Both the position numbers and the translations under genes were made by a program. Shown piece by piece: positions 54,703 to 63,066 of a stretch of 64,000 bases of DNA; within the stretch, counting starts at the first letter, position 1; every line of letters begins with the position of its first letter. The notes beneath the pieces were generated by a model. The model did not search any database, was not told the origin of the DNA, and worked only from the letters and a program-made list of their open reading frames with translations. The stretch comes from Cognatundibacterium luofuense (GTDB lineage: Bacteria > Pseudomonadota > Gammaproteobacteria > Burkholderiales > Burkholderiaceae_D), in NCBI RefSeq assembly GCF_018139685.1, contig NZ_JAGSPN010000019.1, positions 1 through 64,000 of the forward strand, written 5' to 3'.

Positions 54703-56240
54703 GCAGCGACTTTCGCTTCCGGCAGTACCGGTGCCGGAAGTGCCGGTCTGGCGCGTTCAAACGCCGCGCCCAGTTGCAGTAAGCGATGTTCTGTCCACGC
54801 ACCTGCGAAGAAAGACAGGCCCACCGGCAAACCACGCACCAGCCCCATCGGCACTGTCAGATGCGGATAACCGGCAACCGCTGCCGGTGTGCTGGCACTG
54901 CCTTCGATCACATCGCCGTTGGCATAATCAATCGGCCATGCGGGCCCTGTGGTCGGGGCGATCAGCGCATCCAGTTGATGGCGCTTTACCAGCGCATCAA
55001 TGCCCTGTTTACCCGCCAGACGTTTGGCGCGTGCCAGTGCTTGCCGGTAGGCTGGATCACGCAAGCCTGCTGTAGCCTGCGCCTGCTCCATCAAATCCTG
55101 GGTAAAGTGCGGCATCACTTTTGCCGCATTCTGCTGATTAAAAGCAATCACATCCGCCATGCTGCGCGGTTTCACAGCAGATGGTGTGGTCGCCAGATAG
55201 GCATTCAGATCCGCTTTGAAATCGGTCAGCAATACCGGCAACTCATCTTTTTCGATGGCTTCCATATGCGGCATTTCCACCGGCACCAGTACCGCGCCCT
55301 GTGCTCTGAGCAGGCTCAGAGTTTGCTCGAACAGGGATTTGGTATCGGCGTCATAACCCTGCGACAGATTGGTCACGATACCGAGCCGCTTGCCTTTCAG
55401 CGTGGCTTTATCCAGTCCTTTGGTGTAATCCGCACTGCGGCGGCGGTCAGCCTGACGTGTCACCGGATCCTGCGGATCACTGCCTGCCATCGCATTGAGC
55501 AACAAAGCATTATCCAGCACCGTTAATGTCATCGGCCCTGCCGTATCCTGATTGTGACTGATCGGTACGATGCCGGTACGGCTGACCAGCCCTATGGTCG
55601 GCTTCAGCCCCACCAGACCATTCACCGAAGCCGGACACACCACCGAGCCATCCGTTTCCGTACCGATCGCAGCCGGAATCATACGCGCCGCCACCGCCGC
55701 GCCGGAACCGGAACTGGAACCGCAGGCGCTGCGCGCCGGATCATACGGATTACGCACCTGCGCACCGGCGCTGCTCCAGCCACTGGTGGAGCGGGTCGAG
55801 CGCAGATTGGCCCATTCACTGAGATTAGTTTTACCGGCGATGATCGCACCGGCTTTACGCAAACGCGCCACCACCGGCGCATCCTGCTGTTTCAGATTTT
55901 CTGCCAGCGCCAGCGAACCAGCTGTGGTAATCGTGCCTTGCGCATCGATATTATCTTTAATCAGCAAAGGCAAACCGGCCAGCGGCAGACTGAAATTTTT
56001 CTGCTGATCCGCCAGCAGCGCGGCTTGTTTTGCCTGCGGGTCCAGACTGATTACCGCACCGGTTTGCGGATTTTTTTGTGCGATTTGCTGTGTGTACCAT
56101 TGCAGCAATTGCTGTGCGCTGAGGCTGCCGTTACGCAATGCCTGTTGTTGTTCCGCCAGTGTGGATGGTGGTGTTTGTGCTGCGGCATGGCCTGCCGTAA
56201 AAGCCATCAGTATCAGGCTGGCCAGTAAGCGGGTTTGCAT
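54696..56240 (-). CDS. Exported amidase-signature family amidase
   Basis: 514 residues. Signal peptide RLLASLILMAFTAGHAAAQ. The Ser-cisSer-Lys triad is visible: Lys in LPLLIKDNIDAQGTITTAGS, cis-Ser in ACGSSSGSGAAVAARM and the nucleophile Ser in GTETDGSVVCPASVNGLVGLKPT. It hydrolyses an amide bond in the periplasm, possibly peptide amides. A secreted location fits the scavenging theme. The SirB2-like gene ends 48 bp upstream on the same strand. Confidence 0.93.
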   Translation of the reverse strand: MQTRLLASLILMAFTAGHAAAQTPPSTLAEQQQALRNGSLSAQQLLQWYTQQIAQKNPQTGAVISLDPQAKQAALLADQQKNFSLPLAGLPLLIKDNIDAQGTITTAGSLALAENLKQQDAPVVARLRKAGAIIAGKTNLSEWANLRSTRSTSGWSSAGAQVRNPYDPARSACGSSSGSGAAVAARMIPAAIGTETDGSVVCPASVNGLVGLKPTIGLVSRTGIVPISHNQDTAGPMTLTVLDNALLLNAMAGSDPQDPVTRQADRRRSADYTKGLDKATLKGKRLGIVTNLSQGYDADTKSLFEQTLSLLRAQGAVLVPVEMPHMEAIEKDELPVLLTDFKADLNAYLATTPSAVKPRSMADVIAFNQQNAAKVMPHFTQDLMEQAQATAGLRDPAYRQALARAKRLAGKQGIDALVKRHQLDALIAPTTGPAWPIDYANGDVIEGSASTPAAVAGYPHLTVPMGLVRGLPVGLSFFAGAWTEHRLLQLGAAFERARPALPAPVLPEAKVAAQ

Positions 56241-56288
56241 ACTTCCTCCGTTCAGAAATCAGCGAAGCCGGACGTACCGGCGTTCAGA

Positions 56289-56678
56289 TCAGTGCAGAAA
56301 CAGCCACGGCATCGCAGAATGAAAATGCGCTGCCGCCAGAATATACAGATAACAAACAATCGCCGTGACGCTGGCCAGCAAACGGCCCGCCACGGTTTTC
56401 GCGCGGCGCAATGCCATCGCACCGGCCACAATATAAATCAGCAGCGCCAGCACTTTGGCCGTCAGCCAGTGTTGCTGCAAAGGATATAAACCGGATAAAT
56501 AAGCCAGCGTGATCGCTGAACCCAGCAAGACAGTATCAATCAGATGCGGCAACACTCTGACCCAGCCACGGTTTAAACGTGCAGGCTGCGTCCAGCGCCA
56601 CCATAAACGCAGAAAAAACAGCAGGCCGGTCAGCACGGCGCAGGCCATATGCAAATGTTTGACAGCGAGGTAAGACAT
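56289..56678 (-). CDS. SirB2-family integral membrane protein
   Basis: 129 residues, four membrane helices: MSYLAVKHLHMACAVLTGLLFFLRLWWR, then a loop, LPHLIDTVLLGSAITLAYLSG, WLTAKVLALLIYIVAGAMALRRAKT and a last helix LLASVTAIVCYLYILAAAHF. This matches the SirB2/YchQ family, whose role is unclear (named from a Salmonella invasion regulator locus, but widespread). Precedes the amidase. Confidence 0.88.
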   Translation of the reverse strand: MSYLAVKHLHMACAVLTGLLFFLRLWWRWTQPARLNRGWVRVLPHLIDTVLLGSAITLAYLSGLYPLQQHWLTAKVLALLIYIVAGAMALRRAKTVAGRLLASVTAIVCYLYILAAAHFHSAMPWLFLH

Positions 56679-56855
56679 AAGCTCCCGTTTCAGAAATCAG
56701 ACCAGTTCAGATCGGTTCAAATCAACAGCGCGCTTAGCATACTCTGAAATACCTGCGCTTGCTGCTGCGCTTTTGTGACTTGTGGCTTTGCTGTCATACA
56801 ATAGCCGTTCAGAAAAATGCGTGACGATTTCAACACATAAAGGAAGCGGTTTTCT

Positions 56856-57689
56856 ATGGAAAAGATCACAGTACGGGCTGCCGACGGCGCCAGCGTACAC
56901 ATTGCAGCACAAGGCGCCCACGTCTGTTCCTGGATACCGGCCGGTGGTCAGGAACAATTGTTTCTGAGCAAAACCAGCGAATGGCGCGAAGGCGCTGCAA
57001 TCCGCGGCGGCGTGCCGGTGATCTTTCCGCAATTCGGCGGACTGGGACACTTACCGAAACACGGCTTTGCCCGCACCGCGCACTGGACACTGCAATCCTG
57101 CAGCAACGATGCACAGGGTAAAGGTATCGCGGTATTTGTACTCCAGGATAATGATGCAAGCCGTGCTGTGTGGCCGTATGCATTTACGGCGCAGCTGCGC
57201 GTGACGGTACATGCAGATCAGCTGACGATAGCGCTGGAAGTCAGCAATACCGGAACCGAAACCTTTTCCTTTACCGCTGCGCTGCATACCTATTTTGCAG
57301 TACAGGATATCGCTGCGGCCAGCCTGCACGGCTTACAGCACTGCCAGTACCGCGACAGCATGAACGGTGGGCAGTTATGCACCGAAACCGCTGACAGCCT
57401 GCAAATCACAGCAGAAACCGACAGAATTTACCTGAATACCCCGCCGGAATTACACCTGCAACAGCCGCAGCAAGTGATGCGGATCAAGGCCGAAGGCTTT
57501 GCGGATACGGTGGTATGGAACCCGGGAGCCACTGGCGCTGTCAAACTCAGCGATCTGGAGCCGGAAGGCCATCAGCGGATGTTATGCGTGGAAGCAGCAG
57601 CCATCGGTCAGCCGGTTGTTCTGGCAGCCGGACAAAGCTGGTGCGGACAACAACAACTGCAGGTGTTACCGGCTACAGACCAGAACTGA
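56856..57689 (+). CDS. D-hexose-6-phosphate mutarotase (aldose-1-epimerase family)
   Basis: 277 residues. It interconverts alpha and beta anomers of hexose 6-phosphates. The YeaD-type pattern is IRGGVPVIFPQFGGLGHLPKHGFARTAHW near residue 50, with a catalytic His in LHTYFAVQDI and an acidic residue in EAAAIGQPVVL near the end. AAGGAAGCG lies upstream of the ATG. It is monocistronic and the next gene starts 103 bp on. Confidence 0.93.
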   Translation: MEKITVRAADGASVHIAAQGAHVCSWIPAGGQEQLFLSKTSEWREGAAIRGGVPVIFPQFGGLGHLPKHGFARTAHWTLQSCSNDAQGKGIAVFVLQDNDASRAVWPYAFTAQLRVTVHADQLTIALEVSNTGTETFSFTAALHTYFAVQDIAAASLHGLQHCQYRDSMNGGQLCTETADSLQITAETDRIYLNTPPELHLQQPQQVMRIKAEGFADTVVWNPGATGAVKLSDLEPEGHQRMLCVEAAAIGQPVVLAAGQSWCGQQQLQVLPATDQN

Positions 57690-57792
57690 CCGTCGCTGCA
57701 GGTGTTACAGGGACGACGGAACGATCCATTCCGATAATAAAGAAAGCGCAGACCACAAATCTGCCAGTCACAGACCAATACCAAGGACGAGT

Positions 57793-60546
57793 ATGAAATT
57801 TTCGAATCTTTCTCTGAGCCCGGTGCTGCGCGCCATGGTGCTCGGCGGCGCCATTTTGTTCACCACCCCTTACAGCCTGGCGGAAAATCTGCCAAAAGGC
57901 GTGACGCAGGTCACCACAGTGGAAGGCATTACCGAATACCGCTTGCCGAATGGCCTGCGTGTGTTGCTGATGCCGGATGACAGCAAACCGACCGTGACTG
58001 TGAACATGACGTATCTGGTTGGTTCGCGTCACGAAAATTATGGCGAAACCGGGATGGCGCACTTGCTGGAACACTTACTGTTCAAAGGCACACCGAAGAA
58101 CCAGCATATCGACGACGATTTCAACAAACGCGGTATGCGTTCCAACGGCACCACCAATCTGGACCGCACGAATTACTTTGAACTGTTTCAGGCCAGCGAT
58201 GACAATCTGAAATGGGCGATTGAAATGGAAGCGGACCGCATGGTCAATTCCTACATCGCCAAGAAAGATCTGGACACCGAAATGACGGTGGTCCGCAATG
58301 AATACGAGCGCGGTGAAAATTCCCCGTTCGGCGTTCTGATGAAGCGTATGCAAAGCGTGGCTTACGACTGGCATAACTACGGCAATTCCACCATTGGTAA
58401 CCGCAGCGATATCGAAAACGTCAAAATCGAAAACCTGCAAGCGTTTTACCGCACTTACTACCAGCCGGACAATGCTGTGCTGCTGGTTGCCGGTAAATTC
58501 CAGACTGCCAAAGTGCTGAACTGGATTTCTGATGCCTTCAGCAAAATTCCTAAACCAACCCGCGTACTGCCGAAGCTGTGGACTGTGGAACCAACGCAGG
58601 ATGGTGAACGCAGTGTGATTGTGCGTCGTAAGGGAGATATTCAGATCGTGATGGTCGGCTATAAAGTGCCGTCCACACTGCATGAAGACCGCGATGCGAT
58701 CGGTTTTGCCAACAGCGTGCTGACCAGCACTCCGCATGGCCGTCTGCATAAACAACTGGTGGAAACCGGTAAAGTAGCGCAGATTTTCTCTACCTCCGTC
58801 GGTAATGTCGATGGTGGCCTGAGCCTGATCGGTGCGGTCGTGAAAAAAGGGGAATCCGTCGAAGCAGCGCGTGATGCACTGCTGGCCGGTATCGAGAATT
58901 TCAAAGCTAATCCGCCGACGAAAGAAGAAATCGACCGTATCAAACGCGATTCGCTGAACGGCTTTGAAAAAATGCTCAATAACCACGAATCGATTGGCGT
59001 GGCGATGTCGGAATACATTTCCACCGGCGACTGGCGCACACTGTTCAAAGACCGTGACGACACAGAGAAAGTCACAGCAGATCAGGTCAGTGCCGCTGTG
59101 AAAAAATACTATGTGCGCGACAACCGCACGGTCGGTATGTTCCTTCCGGAAGACCAGTTACAGCGCGCAGAAATCCCGGCAGCACCGGCGATTGCCGATG
59201 TCATGAAAGACTTCAAACCAAAAGCGGCTGCGCTGAGTGGTGAAGCTTTCGATCCGTCTCCGGCGAATATCGATAAACGCACTGAAATCACACAAATCGG
59301 CCCGCTGAAAGTCGCGCTGCTGCCGAAGAAAAACCGTGGCGAAACGGTCAATGTATCGATCAGCCTGCACTGGGGTAACGAGCAGAGTCTGCAAGGTAAA
59401 TCCACTGTCGCCGCGATGACCGGCAGCCTGCTGACCACCGGCACCAGCAAATACAGCCGTGCGCAATTGTCGGATGAAATGTCGCGTCTGAAAATGAGCG
59501 GTGGCCTGTACTCGTTCCAGACCACCAAAGAAAATCTGAGCAAGGCGCTGGAACTGGTATCGCATGTGCTGCGCGAAGCGAACTTCCCGGACAATGAATT
59601 TGAGCAAGCAAAAAAACGCGCGATTGTGAATCTGGAAGCGTCTGCGAATGAGCCATCGAGCATCGTCAGCCGTGCGATGAATCAGCATTTCAATCCGTAT
59701 CCGAAAGGCGATATCCGCGCTTTCCGTTCACTGGAAGAATCGCTGGCCGATATCAAAGCACTGACGGTGGAACAGGTACGTGAGTATCACAAAGCGTTCT
59801 ACGGCGCGTCTGCCGGTGAAATCAGTGTGGTTGGTGACATGGATGTAGCGGCCACCAAAGCAGCGATTGCCAGCGCCTTCGGTAACTGGGAAAGCAAAGC
59901 ACCGTACCAGCGTCTGATCAGCAAACTGCCGGAAGCGCCTGCGGTCCGCAAAACCTTCAACACACCGGACAAAGAAAACGGCGTGGTCTCCGGCTCCATG
60001 AGCTTTGCGATGAATGAAGACCATCCGGATTACGCAGCACTGCGTGTTGCCAACTACATCTTCGGCGGTGCCGGTCTGAATTCGCGTCTGATGGAACGTA
60101 TCCGCCAGAAAGACGGCCTGTCTTACGGCGGCGGCACCAGCGTCAGTGTGGATGAGCATGAACTGGTCGCACGCTTCTCGCTGTCTGCAACCGCTGCGCC
60201 GCAAAATCTGGCCAAGCTGGAAGCCGCGATCAAAGAAGAGCTGCAAAAAGCGCTGAAAGACGGCTTCACAGCGGAAGAACTGGCGAAAGCCAAATCCGGC
60301 ATGCTGCAGCAACGCGTGCAGGGTCGCACTACAGATGGCGCGCTGGCCGGTGGCTGGAATGGCAATCTGGAACTGGGCCGTACCTGGGCATGGTCGAAAG
60401 GCATGGATGACAAGATCGGCGCACTGACTCTGGAACAGGTGAACGCTGCATTCCGCCGTTATATCCAGCCGGAACGCATCAGCTTCTTCATCGCCGGTGA
60501 CGAAGCCAAGGCCGCTGCCGCAGCAGCTGCAACACCGGCAAAATAA
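57793..60546 (+). CDS. Exported two-repeat M16-family zinc peptidase (PqqL-like)
   Basis: 917 residues from ATG 57793 (AAGGACGAGT upstream). The signal peptide cleaves near SLAE. The active N-terminal half has HLLEH at residues 90-94 and Glu170 at the expected distance (TVVRNEYERGENSP). The second M16 pair (from about 500) lacks the zinc motif. Thus one chain carries both the catalytic and the inactive half that are separate proteins at 16963-19697. It degrades peptides in the periplasm. The frame is open far upstream (57499), but that part overlaps the mutarotase gene. Confidence 0.95.
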   Translation: MKFSNLSLSPVLRAMVLGGAILFTTPYSLAENLPKGVTQVTTVEGITEYRLPNGLRVLLMPDDSKPTVTVNMTYLVGSRHENYGETGMAHLLEHLLFKGTPKNQHIDDDFNKRGMRSNGTTNLDRTNYFELFQASDDNLKWAIEMEADRMVNSYIAKKDLDTEMTVVRNEYERGENSPFGVLMKRMQSVAYDWHNYGNSTIGNRSDIENVKIENLQAFYRTYYQPDNAVLLVAGKFQTAKVLNWISDAFSKIPKPTRVLPKLWTVEPTQDGERSVIVRRKGDIQIVMVGYKVPSTLHEDRDAIGFANSVLTSTPHGRLHKQLVETGKVAQIFSTSVGNVDGGLSLIGAVVKKGESVEAARDALLAGIENFKANPPTKEEIDRIKRDSLNGFEKMLNNHESIGVAMSEYISTGDWRTLFKDRDDTEKVTADQVSAAVKKYYVRDNRTVGMFLPEDQLQRAEIPAAPAIADVMKDFKPKAAALSGEAFDPSPANIDKRTEITQIGPLKVALLPKKNRGETVNVSISLHWGNEQSLQGKSTVAAMTGSLLTTGTSKYSRAQLSDEMSRLKMSGGLYSFQTTKENLSKALELVSHVLREANFPDNEFEQAKKRAIVNLEASANEPSSIVSRAMNQHFNPYPKGDIRAFRSLEESLADIKALTVEQVREYHKAFYGASAGEISVVGDMDVAATKAAIASAFGNWESKAPYQRLISKLPEAPAVRKTFNTPDKENGVVSGSMSFAMNEDHPDYAALRVANYIFGGAGLNSRLMERIRQKDGLSYGGGTSVSVDEHELVARFSLSATAAPQNLAKLEAAIKEELQKALKDGFTAEELAKAKSGMLQQRVQGRTTDGALAGGWNGNLELGRTWAWSKGMDDKIGALTLEQVNAAFRRYIQPERISFFIAGDEAKAAAAAAATPAK

Positions 60547-60565
60547 GCCGGACGACGGATGCCGG

Positions 60566-60676
60566 TTGTGCAGAAATGCCCATCCGGCATTTCCTGAGGC
60601 CCGGACTTTCTGCCGACGACCGCCGGATCGCTGTGCTGAACACCGCATTTGAGCTGTTTTCGGAGGCTGGCAGGCA
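60566..60676 (+). repeat. Dispersed intergenic repeat, copy D
   Basis: Starts TTGTGCA; core CCGGACTTTCTGCCGACGAC from 60601, then CCGCATTT and a T-rich end. The micro-ORF frame begins with GTG at 60568 and has an in-frame TGA at 60595-60597 where the other copies have GGA, so this copy cannot encode the full peptide. Confidence 0.75.
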
Positions 60677-60687
60677 GTTGCAGGACA

Positions 60688-60723
60688 TAAAAAAACCGCG
60701 ATGCTGAGCATCGCGGTTTTTTG
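60688..60723. terminator. Bidirectional terminator between M16 and YcbK-type genes
   Basis: Stem AAAACCGCGATGC/GCATCGCGGTTTT with a three-base loop and A and T runs on both sides. Confidence 0.92.
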
Positions 60724-60788
60724 TTTATTTTGCTTTTTTATTGCTGATGCCGGCAACGGCAACAACAACAGCAATAACAGCCTCAGAC

Positions 60789-61418
60789 TCAGCCCTTCCA
60801 GCTGCGCTGCAAACCGGTATCGGTATGAATCCAGCCGCCGTTCGAAGTCGCACGGTAGTAGAAACCGACACCTCCCTGACGGAAACTCTGTATCAGTTCG
60901 CCCAGCACTTCCTCATGCAGATTCGCAATCCGTATATCAGCCGCCTTGCCATCCATATGCAACGATTTCCGCGCTGCCGGTACGCCCTGCTCAATCAGAT
61001 GGCGATTGGATTCCGGCGTACGGTAGCCGGACAGAATTTCCAGTGGTTTGGTCATGCCGAAGCGGGCGATATACGCTTGCGTCGCCCACAGGGTTTCCAG
61101 CAGCTTGGGATCAATCGGCGCGGATTTTTTGCCATTCACATCGCGCAGGATATGACACAGTTCCTGATACGCGCTGTCGATCACTTCACCGTCTTTCCAG
61201 TACAGCAGTTTGCTGCGTTCACCGGATTGCGGACGAATCAGATCCAGCGTGCGTGGTTTGACCCAGAAATCAATATCCAGCGCCTGAGAATCAAATAAAT
61301 CCGGCGGCGGTGCAAGCTCACCGTTTTTAGGTTTGTCACCGGCAAACACGCGGGTCGTGAATAAACCGGCGGCGGTCAGTGTCAGCGTCTGACGAAGAAT
61401 CTGGCGTCGTGATGGCAT
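60789..61418 (-). CDS. YcbK/DUF882-type M15-like peptidase with Tat signal
   Basis: 209 residues from ATG 61418. The N-terminus MPSRRQILRQTLTLTAAGLF is a twin-arginine signal. The M15-like domain has ILSGYRTPESNRHL, the zinc ligands His and Asp in SLHMDGKAADIRI and His in GWIHTDTG. Relatives act on peptidoglycan cross-links or peptides in the periplasm. Export in folded form by Tat suggests metal loading in the cytoplasm. It has no downstream partner and converges with the M16 gene. Confidence 0.9.
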   Translation of the reverse strand: MPSRRQILRQTLTLTAAGLFTTRVFAGDKPKNGELAPPPDLFDSQALDIDFWVKPRTLDLIRPQSGERSKLLYWKDGEVIDSAYQELCHILRDVNGKKSAPIDPKLLETLWATQAYIARFGMTKPLEILSGYRTPESNRHLIEQGVPAARKSLHMDGKAADIRIANLHEEVLGELIQSFRQGGVGFYYRATSNGGWIHTDTGLQRSWKG

Positions 61419-61681
61419 AGCAATCTGAAAGTAAAACAAAACATGCGTCAGTGACCGGTGCAGACCTGCTCCGCAGCGCGCCGGTTTGATGCAGAAAGTA
61501 TACACGGACAATGCCACTGCCGCTGCGCGCTGGCAAGCATCTGAACCGCATTTTCACGGTATTTCTTCTGCGTTACAGGCTCATCGGCGCTATTTGCAGC
61601 TGAATCCGCCGTTTTTGCAATCTGTCGCAAGCCCCTATGCCTGTGCAGCATTTCTCCTTACACTGCAGGCATTAAATTATT

Positions 61682-62899
61682 ATGAAAAGAGTCATCATGT
61701 TCAGACCTGTCTCTCTCATCGCCGTTGTCATGGTTTCCCTGCTGACCGCCTGCGAAGTCAAAATAAACGGGGAAGAATTAAAAACCAGCGGCAAAACCGT
61801 GACCCAGCCCCTGCAAGCCACCGGCTTTACCAGCGTACGCAATGAAACCTTTTTTGATGTCCGCATCACGCAGGGAACGGAAACGAAAGTGGATATTACC
61901 GGCGATGAATTGCTGGTACCGGAACTGGAAGTCAGCGTGGAAAACCAGCAGTTACGTCTGCGCCTGAAAAAGAAAAATTACTCCTTCCACTGGAAACAAC
62001 GCCCGGGCACCATCAATGTCACCATGCCGGACATCCGCAGTCTGGTACAAGCCGGTTCCGGTGATATCGATCTGCGCAGTCTGAAAAATGAAAAACTGGA
62101 AGTCCGCACCGAAGGTTCCGGCGATGTGCGTCTGAGCGGTGAAACGGCAGAACTGGTGCTGACGCATGACAGCAGCAGCGACGTGGATGCTGATACGCTG
62201 GCCGTCAAAAAACTGATACTGGACAACAATGGTTCCGGCGATATGAGCCTGGGCACGGTCTCTGCGTCACTGGAAGTACGTAACAGTGGCAGCGGCGATA
62301 TCACGATCCGCGATGCGCGTGAGATTCCGGCACGTATCACCATCAACGGTTCCGGCAAAGTGGAAGTCCGCGGCCCGTTGCGTACACTGGAATCCGAAAC
62401 CAATGGTTCCGGCGACCTGCATCTGAACAATGTGAAACTGGACAGCGCACGTGTGCAGATGAACAGTTCCGGCGAGGGCTTTATCTCCGGCAATATTGCG
62501 CAGTTACAACTGACAGTCAGCGGTTCCGGTGACTTCCGCACTGAACAATCCGTACTGCAAACTGCCAGTGTCACCATCAACGGTTCCGGCAATGTGCAAC
62601 TGGGTAATGTGCAGAGCAAGCTGAGCGCCAACATGCATGGTTCCGGCGATTTCACCAGCGCTGCTGATGCCAGCAGTGAACTGGATCTGACACTGACCGG
62701 CCCCGGTAACGCCCATTTGCAGGGACAGGCAAAAATCCTGAAGGCACAAATCAGCGGCAGCGGTGATCTGATCGCCAGCGACCTGATGCTGAATACCGCA
62801 AATGTGCGTGTTACCGGCAGCAGCGAAGCCCGCGTCAAAGTCCGTCAGGCCAATGGTGACAGCCGTAATGTCACCGTGACCCGCGACGGCGCAGTCTGA
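61682..62899 (+). CDS. GIN-domain (DUF2807) lipoprotein with repeated GSGD motifs
   Basis: 405 residues. Lipobox LLTAC with Cys24, so probably outer-membrane or periplasmic lipoprotein. After a head (residues 30-110) come about 14 repeats of roughly 18-21 residues centred on GSGD or variants (GSGDI, GSGDV, SSSDV, GSGDM, GSGKV, GSGDL, SSGEG, GSGDF, GSGNV, GPGNA, GSSEA). These form a right-handed beta-helix in the GIN family, each turn ending in a Gly-Ser-Gly-Asp bend. About twice the usual length of this domain, as I recall it. Function of the family is unknown. A second start (Met6) is possible. Confidence 0.88.
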   Translation: MKRVIMFRPVSLIAVVMVSLLTACEVKINGEELKTSGKTVTQPLQATGFTSVRNETFFDVRITQGTETKVDITGDELLVPELEVSVENQQLRLRLKKKNYSFHWKQRPGTINVTMPDIRSLVQAGSGDIDLRSLKNEKLEVRTEGSGDVRLSGETAELVLTHDSSSDVDADTLAVKKLILDNNGSGDMSLGTVSASLEVRNSGSGDITIRDAREIPARITINGSGKVEVRGPLRTLESETNGSGDLHLNNVKLDSARVQMNSSGEGFISGNIAQLQLTVSGSGDFRTEQSVLQTASVTINGSGNVQLGNVQSKLSANMHGSGDFTSAADASSELDLTLTGPGNAHLQGQAKILKAQISGSGDLIASDLMLNTANVRVTGSSEARVKVRQANGDSRNVTVTRDGAV

Positions 62900-62912
62900 T
62901 TTTTTCTCCCAT

Positions 62913-62940
62913 ACGCGCAGATCCGGCCGGATTTGCGCGT
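62913..62940. repeat. Palindrome after GIN-domain gene
   Basis: ACGCGCA-G-ATCCGG/CCGGAT-T-TGCGCGT, nearly perfect over 28 bases. No T run follows, so it is either a terminator without a U-tract or a mRNA 3' stabiliser. Confidence 0.5.
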
Positions 62941-63066
62941 CCTTCCTGCAACAAACCCCGCCGCTGTTCCGCTTCCTGCGCCATTCGCACCGATTTTCTT
63001 CTACACTGGAACTGATTTACCGCCCATTATCAGGGTACTTTCGCCCGATTTTAGCCCGGTCAGCGC

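Noticed and set aside
61900-62880. CRISPR-like or tandem DNA repeat in the GIN-domain gene
   Set aside because: The repeated GGTTCCGGCGA units are codons for the GSGD turns, with variable spacing and an intact frame. They are protein repeats, not a CRISPR array.
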